From positions 1 to 11,677 of the forward strand of contig CAKPJR010000027.1 of NCBI GenBank assembly GCA_934162925.1: a DNA stretch of 11,677 bases. Direction: 5' to 3'. The notes beneath the pieces are model-generated. The model saw only the letters and a list, made by a program, of their open reading frames with translations, searched no databases and was not told the DNA's origin. A program made the position numbers and the translations under genes. Positions 7,201 through 11,677 of the stretch are shown here, one piece after another. Source of the DNA: an uncultured Clostridia bacterium (GTDB taxonomy: Bacteria > Bacillota > Clostridia > TANB77 > CAG-508). How positions within the stretch are numbered: the stretch's first letter is position 1; every line of letters begins with the position of its first letter.

Positions 7201-8751
7201 TTGAAAGCATTAATTAGTGTTTCAGACAAAACAGGAATTGTAGAATTTGCAAAAGAATTAGCTGCAATAGGAATTGAAATAATTTCAACTGGAGGTACAT
7301 ATAAAAAATTAAAAGAAGAAGGAATCAAAGCGATTGAAATTTCTGAATTAACAGGATTTCCAGAATGTTTAGATGGAAGAGTCAAAACTTTACACCCAAA
7401 AGTTCACGCAGGTATTTTAGCAATGAGAAGTAATCCAAACCACATGGAACAATTAAAAAGATTGGATGTAGATACAATAGACTTTGTTGTTGTTAACTTA
7501 TATCCTTTTAAAGAGACAATACTTAAAGATGGAGTAAAAAGAGAAGAAGCTATAGAAAATATAGACATAGGTGGACCTACAATGCTTAGAAGTGCAGCAA
7601 AGAACTATCAAGATGTTACAGTAATAACAGATCCTAAAGACTATGCAAAAGTTTTAAAAGAATTAAAAGAAAACGGAAAAGTTTCACTAGATACAAAATT
7701 TTATTTAATGAATAAAGTGTTTGAACATACAGCAAATTATGATGCAATGATATGTAAATATCTAAAGGAAGAAAGAAAAGATGATACATTGCCAAAAGAA
7801 CTTACTTTAACATATGAAAAAGTTCAAGAAATGAGATATGGAGAAAACCCTCATCAAATAGGTGCTTTATATAAAGAAATAGGTAAGTGTGAAGGCTCTT
7901 TAACAGTTGCAGAACAATTAAATGGAAAAGAATTATCTTTTAATAATATAAATGATACTAATGGTGCTTTAGAATTATTAAAAGAATTTGATGAACCAAC
8001 AGTTGTAGCTTGTAAGCATGGAAATCCTTGTGGAGTAGGAAGTAGTGAAGAAGATATATATGGAGCTTGGAAAAAAGCTTTCTCAGCAGATAAAACTTCG
8101 ATATTTGGAGGAATAGTAGTTGCTAACCGTGAAATAACAGAAAAAATGGCTAATGAAATGAAAGAAATCTTTTTAGAAGTTATAGTTGCTCCATCATATA
8201 AAGAAAAAGCTTTAGAAATATTAAAACAAAAGCCTAACTTGAGAATACTTTTATTGCCAAGTATTTGTGCGAAACAGCCAGAAGGTTCTTACGACATAAA
8301 GAAAATAAATGGAGGAATAATACTTCAAACCATTGATTCTAAGTTATTTGATAATTATGAAGTAGTAACTAATAGAAAACCAACAGAAAAAGAATTAGAA
8401 GACTTGTTGTTTACATGGAAAATAGTTAAGTATGTTAAGTCAAATGGAATTGCCCTTGGAAAGGACAAGCAATCAATAGGAATTGGCCCTGGCCAAGTAA
8501 ATAGAATTTGGGCAACAAAGCAATCAATAGAACATGCAAATGAATTAATAGGAGAAGGTATTACTAAAGGAGCTGTTCTTGCATCAGATGCGTTTTTCCC
8601 ATTTTCAGATTGCGTAGAAGCAGCACATGCAGCTGGAATTACAGCTATAATACAGCCAGGAGGAGCAAAAAGAGACCAAGAATCAATAGATAAATGTAAT
8701 GAGTATGGAATGACTATGTTATTTACAGGGATGAGACATTTTAGACATTAG
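7201..8751 (+). CDS. purH: Bifunctional AICAR transformylase / IMP cyclohydrolase
   Basis: PurH carries out the last two steps of purine synthesis in the cytoplasm: formylation of AICAR with 10-formyl-tetrahydrofolate, then ring closure to IMP. At 516 residues it is full length. The N-terminal MGS-like cyclohydrolase domain shows the Ser-Thr-Gly-Gly-Thr loop (~30-34) and DGRVKTLHPKVH (58-69). The transformylase domain shows RYGENPHQ (212-219), the catalytic Lys-His in KHGNPCG (272-278), and the conserved end FTGMRHFRH. The TTG start at 7201 is supported by AAAGGAGGT (7185-7193) seven bases upstream, overlapping the prfB stop codon. It ends the secA-prfB cluster rather than sitting among other pur genes, and is followed by a strong terminator. 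The frame is unbroken, and it contains no in-frame CGG codon. Confidence 0.97.
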   Translation: MKALISVSDKTGIVEFAKELAAIGIEIISTGGTYKKLKEEGIKAIEISELTGFPECLDGRVKTLHPKVHAGILAMRSNPNHMEQLKRLDVDTIDFVVVNLYPFKETILKDGVKREEAIENIDIGGPTMLRSAAKNYQDVTVITDPKDYAKVLKELKENGKVSLDTKFYLMNKVFEHTANYDAMICKYLKEERKDDTLPKELTLTYEKVQEMRYGENPHQIGALYKEIGKCEGSLTVAEQLNGKELSFNNINDTNGALELLKEFDEPTVVACKHGNPCGVGSSEEDIYGAWKKAFSADKTSIFGGIVVANREITEKMANEMKEIFLEVIVAPSYKEKALEILKQKPNLRILLLPSICAKQPEGSYDIKKINGGIILQTIDSKLFDNYEVVTNRKPTEKELEDLLFTWKIVKYVKSNGIALGKDKQSIGIGPGQVNRIWATKQSIEHANELIGEGITKGAVLASDAFFPFSDCVEAAHAAGITAIIQPGGAKRDQESIDKCNEYGMTMLFTGMRHFRH

Positions 8752-8775
8752 AATTTGAATATTTAATAAGGAAGG

Positions 8776-8806
8776 AAGAAGAGAATTTACGATCTCTTCT
8801 TTTTTT
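8776..8806 (+). terminator. Strong intrinsic terminator after purH
   Basis: AAGAAGAGA (8776-8784) pairs exactly with TCTCTTCTT (8793-8801) around an eight-base loop and runs directly into eight consecutive T (8799-8806). It lies 25 bases after the purH stop and closes the secA-prfB-purH transcription unit. Confidence 0.9.
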
Positions 8807-8903
8807 GTGTTATAAGTTCTAGAAATTACAATTTGTCGTTCTAAATTAGACAAGACCTGAATATATATATTTATGTACAAATGTTTATTGGGAGGTAGAT
8901 ATT

Positions 8904-9200
8904 ATGACAATCGAAGAAAGAAAAGCTTTGAATACAAGCGTGATTCAAAATGTTGTACTAGAAAATAGAGAAAAGCTAAGCATATCTGGAGTTTTAGATG
9001 TTTTAAGTTTTGATGATCAAATAGTAATAGTTGAAACAGATTTAGGTCTTTTAAATGTAAAGGGTGAAAACTTGAGAATTAATAAATTGAGTATAGATAC
9101 ATCAGAAGTTGTCGTTGAGGGAGACATTTTTAGTCTAGCATATTCTGAAAAATCGGCAGATAAAAAGGGTAGTTCTTTAATAGGAAAAATTTTTAAATAG
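8904..9200 (+). CDS. yabP: Sporulation protein YabP (YabP/YqfC family)
   Basis: This 98-residue protein has the YabP/YqfC fold pattern: a short N-terminal segment, then Leu-Glu-Asn-Arg-Glu-Lys-Leu-Ser-Ile-Ser-Gly-Val at ~19-30, alternating beta strands with a Thr-Asp-Leu-Gly-Leu-Leu-Asn-Val-Lys-Gly core (~45-54), and a closing Val-Glu-Gly-Asp-Ile-Phe-Ser-Leu. In Bacillus yabP is a mother-cell sporulation gene preceding yabQ; its molecular role is not defined. The ATG has GGGAGGT (8890-8896) seven bases upstream. yabQ follows 14 bases later, so the two form an operon. The neighbours yabQ and divIC reproduce the Bacillus yabP-yabQ-divIC order, which supports the assignment strongly. Confidence 0.9.
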   Translation: MTIEERKALNTSVIQNVVLENREKLSISGVLDVLSFDDQIVIVETDLGLLNVKGENLRINKLSIDTSEVVVEGDIFSLAYSEKSADKKGSSLIGKIFK

Positions 9201-9214
9201 AATAAGGTGAAATA

Positions 9215-9703
9215 TTGACTAATCAAGCTTATATATTTTTGATTTTTATATTTAATGGTTTAATTATTGGAGTTTTATTTGATATTTTTAGAATTGTGCG
9301 AAAATCATTCAAGACATCAGACCTTAGAACAAATTTACAAGATATACTTTTTTGGATTTTTGCAGGATTAATTTTTTTATATTCATTTTTTAAATTTAAT
9401 AATGGAGAATTAAGAGCCTACATGTTTTTAGGAGTGTTTTTAGGCGTAGCATTATATATGTTATTATTTAGTAAAATTTTCATAAAAATGAATTTATTTA
9501 TTGTAAAAATAATAAAGCAAATGTTTAAATGGGTTTTTATTATTCCTATAAAATGTATTTTTAAATTTATAAGAAAATTAGTTTTAGCTCCAATATCATT
9601 TATATTTATCAACTTAAGAAAATCTTTGTCAAATTTTAAGAAAAAAAATATGTCTTTGAATAATAAGAAGAAAAAAAATGAAATTAAGAAGGATTTTACT
9701 TAA
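9215..9703 (+). CDS. yabQ: Spore cortex biosynthesis protein YabQ
   Basis: This is a 162-residue membrane protein. Hydrophobic spans lie near residues 5-25, 42-60 and 68-92, and a long Lys-rich, Phe/Ile-rich tail follows and ends in a very basic cytoplasmic stretch. The Gly-Val-Leu-Phe-Asp-Ile-Phe-Arg motif just after the first span (~19-26) is typical of YabQ. In Bacillus YabQ is needed for spore cortex formation and sits in the outer forespore membrane. The TTG start at 9215 is chosen because AAGGTGA (9204-9210) lies four bases upstream and no better start exists nearby. It is short relative to some homologues but has the expected architecture and genome position directly after yabP. Confidence 0.85.
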   Translation: MTNQAYIFLIFIFNGLIIGVLFDIFRIVRKSFKTSDLRTNLQDILFWIFAGLIFLYSFFKFNNGELRAYMFLGVFLGVALYMLLFSKIFIKMNLFIVKIIKQMFKWVFIIPIKCIFKFIRKLVLAPISFIFINLRKSLSNFKKKNMSLNNKKKKNEIKKDFT

Positions 9704-9705
9704 TT

Positions 9706-9735
9706 TTGTTGAAATATATATAGTAAGAGTATAAT
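9706..9735 (+). promoter_or_regulatory. Possible promoter for the divIC-like gene
   Basis: TTGTTG at 9706-9711 and a perfect TATAAT at 9730-9735 are 18 bases apart, 91 bases before the ATG. An independent housekeeping promoter would make sense, because septum formation is needed in vegetative growth while yabP and yabQ act in sporulation. Confidence 0.4.
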
Positions 9736-9768
9736 TGTTACATTGAGAAAAGAAATATAACATATAAA

Positions 9769-9790
9769 TAAATTATCTATTGATAATTTA
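9769..9790. repeat. AT-rich inverted repeat in the divIC leader
   Basis: TAAATTATC (9769-9777) pairs exactly with GATAATTTA (9782-9790) around a four-base loop. It falls between the putative promoter and the ribosome binding site of the divIC-like gene, so it would form in the 5' leader. There is no T-tract after it, so it is not a clear terminator; it could be a protein-binding palindrome or chance in AT-rich DNA. Confidence 0.35.
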
Positions 9791-9826
9791 GCTTTATTTT
9801 TACGGATAAATTGGAGATAATTACTG

Positions 9827-10111
9827 ATGAAGAAAAATTTTAAATTAAAAAAAATCTATAAAAATCTATTATTTATAGGAATTTTTGCTTATGTATTGTA
9901 TATTTTTATAGGTCAACAGAAAACTTTAAATTCATATAAAAACACTAACGAATATTATACAGAACAAATAAATAAACAATTAGCATATCAAGAATCTTTA
10001 ACTGCTAAAAAAGATAATATTAATTCAAAAGAATATATAGAAGAAGTTGCTAGAGAAAAATTAGATATGTATTTGCCTAATGAAAGAGTATATATAGACA
10101 AGACTAATTAA
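9827..10111 (+). CDS. divIC: Septum formation initiator, DivIC/FtsB family
   Basis: This is a 94-residue bitopic protein of the FtsB/DivIC family, a divisome component that works with FtsL and DivIB/FtsQ at the septum. A basic N-terminus precedes one membrane span (residues ~13-30), then a coiled-coil-like stretch (~32-62) rich in Gln, Asn and Lys. The conserved closing segment is Tyr-Ile-Glu-Glu-Val-Ala-Arg-Glu-Lys-Leu, then Tyr-Leu-Pro-Asn-Glu-Arg-Val-Tyr. GGAG at 9813-9816 lies ten bases before the ATG, a slightly long spacing. Position after yabP-yabQ matches the Bacillus order. A terminator follows directly. Confidence 0.85.
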   Translation: MKKNFKLKKIYKNLLFIGIFAYVLYIFIGQQKTLNSYKNTNEYYTEQINKQLAYQESLTAKKDNINSKEYIEEVAREKLDMYLPNERVYIDKTN

Positions 10112-10116
10112 TAAGT

Positions 10117-10163
10117 AGTAGGCTTTGCTTTAAGAGCCTGCTTTATAAATTTTCTATTTTTTT
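10117..10163 (+). terminator. Intrinsic terminator after divIC
   Basis: AGTAGGCT (10117-10124) pairs with AGCCTGCT (10135-10142) over eight positions with one wobble, followed by TTTATAAATTTTC and then a run of seven T. It begins five bases after the divIC stop codon and separates that unit from rho. Confidence 0.75.
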
Positions 10164-10201
10164 ACGTATATAACAAGGTTAGGCTTCCTTAGTATTGTCC
10201 G

Positions 10202-10282
10202 AGCAAAGTGAGTGGCATATATTTCGCACTTGCTTAGAAGATATACTTAGTGAAATGCCTTTCTTATATGCGACTCGAGTCG
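10202..10282 (+). promoter_or_regulatory. Structured leader upstream of rho (possible attenuator)
   Basis: AGCAAAGTG (10202-10210) can pair with CACTTGCT (10227-10234) with one bulged A. Alternatively GGCAT...CACT (10214-10230) can pair with AGTGAAATGCC (10249-10259), also with small bulges. Both use CACT at 10227-10230, so only one can form at a time. A perfect 12-base palindrome, CGACTCGAGTCG, follows at 10271-10282 and leads into TTTT. Competing hairpins are what an attenuator or RNA switch looks like, and rho is known to regulate itself by attenuation in E. coli, but I recognise no named RNA family here. No clear promoter was found in 10166-10361. Confidence 0.4.
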
Positions 10283-10361
10283 TTTTGTTCAATTCTTATA
10301 ATAAATTTCCATATGATTTTAAATTATATAAAAAATTAATAAAATATTAGGGGGCTTAATT

Positions 10362-11677
10362 ATGAATTTCGAAGAGTTAACACTTGCAGAATTAAAAGAG
10401 ATAGCAAAGGAAAGAGAGGTCAAAAATATTTCGAAGCTAAAAAAAGAAGATTTAATAGAAATATTATCTAAAGAAACCGATACAATGCAAAATGAAGAAG
10501 TAAAAAAAGGAAAAAATCCTTCCGCAATTTCAGGGGGATATAAATTAACAAATGAAGGTGATGAGTTTGTAGAAGGGATTCTAGAAGTTTTACCAGATGG
10601 ATATGGATTTTTAAGAGGCGATAATTATTTACCTACCTCAAAAGACGTATACATATCACCTGTTCAAATAAAACGCTTTAGGCTAGATACAGGAGATATT
10701 GTAAAAGGAATTAAAAGAACTCCAAAAGAAGGAGAAAAATTCCCAGCATTAATATATGTAGGAGAGGTTAATGGAGAACATCCAGAAAATGCAATGAAAA
10801 GACGTTCTTTTGATGATTTAATACCAATATACCCTAATGAAAGAATTAAATTAGAAACAACACCAAACGAATACACAATGAGATTAATGGATTTACTTTC
10901 TCCAATAGGAAAAGGGCAGAGGGGAATGATAGTAGCTCCTCCAAAGGCCGGAAAGACCACTATCTTAAAGAAAATAGCAAATAGTATTACAGCAAATAAC
11001 CCTGATATTGAACTAATTGTTTTACTAATAGATGAAAGACCTGAAGAAGTTACAGATATGAAAAGATCTATTAAAGGAGATGTTATATATTCTACATTTG
11101 ATGAACTTCCAGAACATCATGTTAAAGTAGCTGAAATGGTATTAGAGAGAGCAAAGAGATTAACAGAGCAAAAAAAGGATGTAGTTATATTGTTAGACAG
11201 TATAACTAGATTGGCAAGAGCTTACAACTTAGTAATACCAAGTTCGGGAAGAACATTGTCTGGAGGACTTGATCCAAGTGCTTTACATAAACCTAAGAGA
11301 TTCTTTGGCGCTGCTAGAAACACAGAAGATGCAGGAAGTTTAACAATTCTCGCAACAGCATTAGTGGATACAGGAAGCAGAATGGATGACGTTATATTTG
11401 AAGAGTTTAAAGGAACAGGTAATATGGAAGTGCATCTAGATAGAAAATTATCTGAAAAGAGAATTTTCCCTGCAATAGATATAAATAAATCTGGAACAAG
11501 AAGAGAAGATTTACTATTGTCAAAAGAAGAACTAGAAACTGTATTTGCTTTGAGAAAAGCAATGTCAAGTATGTCTGTACAAGAAATGACAGAACAATTA
11601 ATTGATCAAATAATTGCTACAAAATCAAATGAAGAATTTATAGAAAGAATGAAATATTTCTTTAAAGATAATAAATA
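10362..11677 (+). CDS. rho: Transcription termination factor Rho (3' end at window edge)
   Basis: Rho is a homohexameric RNA helicase that ends transcription on unstructured RNA. The window holds 438 codons plus two bases (TA), so the gene is complete except probably for the last base of the stop codon. Seen: the N-terminal SAP-like Rho_N segment (~3-36), a short charged linker, the cold-shock-like RNA-binding domain (~65-145, with Asp-Gly-Tyr-Gly-Phe-Leu-Arg), Walker A APPKAGKTT (192-200), Walker B ending at Asp279 (Leu-Leu-Asp-Ser), and the Q-loop region Ser-Gly-Gly-Leu-Asp-Pro (~300-305) with the following Phe-Gly-Ala-Ala-Arg. The length is close to the Bacillus protein and there is no large insertion domain. 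AGGGGGC (10349-10355) sits six bases before the ATG. The frame is unbroken; CGG appears only out of frame, for example inside GCC GGA of the Walker A. Confidence 0.96.
   Translation, partial: MNFEELTLAELKEIAKEREVKNISKLKKEDLIEILSKETDTMQNEEVKKGKNPSAISGGYKLTNEGDEFVEGILEVLPDGYGFLRGDNYLPTSKDVYISPVQIKRFRLDTGDIVKGIKRTPKEGEKFPALIYVGEVNGEHPENAMKRRSFDDLIPIYPNERIKLETTPNEYTMRLMDLLSPIGKGQRGMIVAPPKAGKTTILKKIANSITANNPDIELIVLLIDERPEEVTDMKRSIKGDVIYSTFDELPEHHVKVAEMVLERAKRLTEQKKDVVILLDSITRLARAYNLVIPSSGRTLSGGLDPSALHKPKRFFGAARNTEDAGSLTILATALVDTGSRMDDVIFEEFKGTGNMEVHLDRKLSEKRIFPAIDINKSGTRREDLLLSKEELETVFALRKAMSSMSVQEMTEQLIDQIIATKSNEEFIERMKYFFKDNK

Noticed and set aside
8855..8885. A sigma-E-like promoter for yabP (GAATAT at 8859 with TGTACAAAT near 8874).
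   Set aside because: yabP is a mother-cell gene in Bacillus, but the spacing of these two elements is far too short and the -10 match is poor, so it is not claimed.

Overview
This is an AT-rich window with strong AGGAGG-type ribosome binding sites, TTG starts, and the sporulation genes yabP and yabQ followed by a divIC-type gene. That combination points to an anaerobic, endospore-forming Clostridia-like Firmicute. No mobile element, tRNA, rRNA or CRISPR array is visible.

Layout. A terminator at 86-116 ends an unseen upstream gene. Next come a small Pro/Gly-rich-tailed protein of unknown function (173-763), a YtvI/AI-2E-type membrane protein (892-1989) and, on the minus strand, a membrane-anchored protein resembling the YcgQ/DUF1980 family (2058-2600). 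The last two converge on a 19-bp hairpin. A GTGAGAAGTG inverted-repeat element lies upstream of the minus-strand gene. From 2764 a sigma-A-like promoter drives a tight cluster: secA (2844-5599), a one-TM hypothetical protein (5616-6041), prfB/RF2 (6068-7185) and purH (7201-8751), closed by a strong terminator. The last third holds yabP, yabQ, a divIC-like gene, a terminator, a structured leader and rho, which runs to the window edge and lacks only the last base of its probable stop codon.

Main observation. secA and prfB each need +1 frame corrections beyond the well-known prfB programmed frameshift. SecA needs two, inside its C-terminal zinc-binding SEC-C motif. RF2 needs one, exactly before its catalytic GGQ loop. 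At all three sites the surplus base is a C directly before a glycine codon, so the unshifted A-site codon is CGG. Elsewhere in the window I found no in-frame CGG in any coding region, although CGG occurs out of frame at least eight times inside genes and the Arg codons AGA, AGG, CGT, CGC and CGA are all used. Two readings fit: (a) CGG has no cognate tRNA in this organism and acts as a +1 skip (C dropped, GGN read as Gly), or (b) three systematic one-base sequencing insertions occurred. The pattern is specific enough to test genome-wide.

How the genes fit together. secA-prfB linkage, with the RF2 UGA autoregulatory frameshift, is the usual Firmicute arrangement. purH supplies the last two steps of IMP synthesis. 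yabP, yabQ and divIC belong to spore-envelope and septum formation. The rho leader contains overlapping, mutually exclusive hairpins and may be an attenuator.
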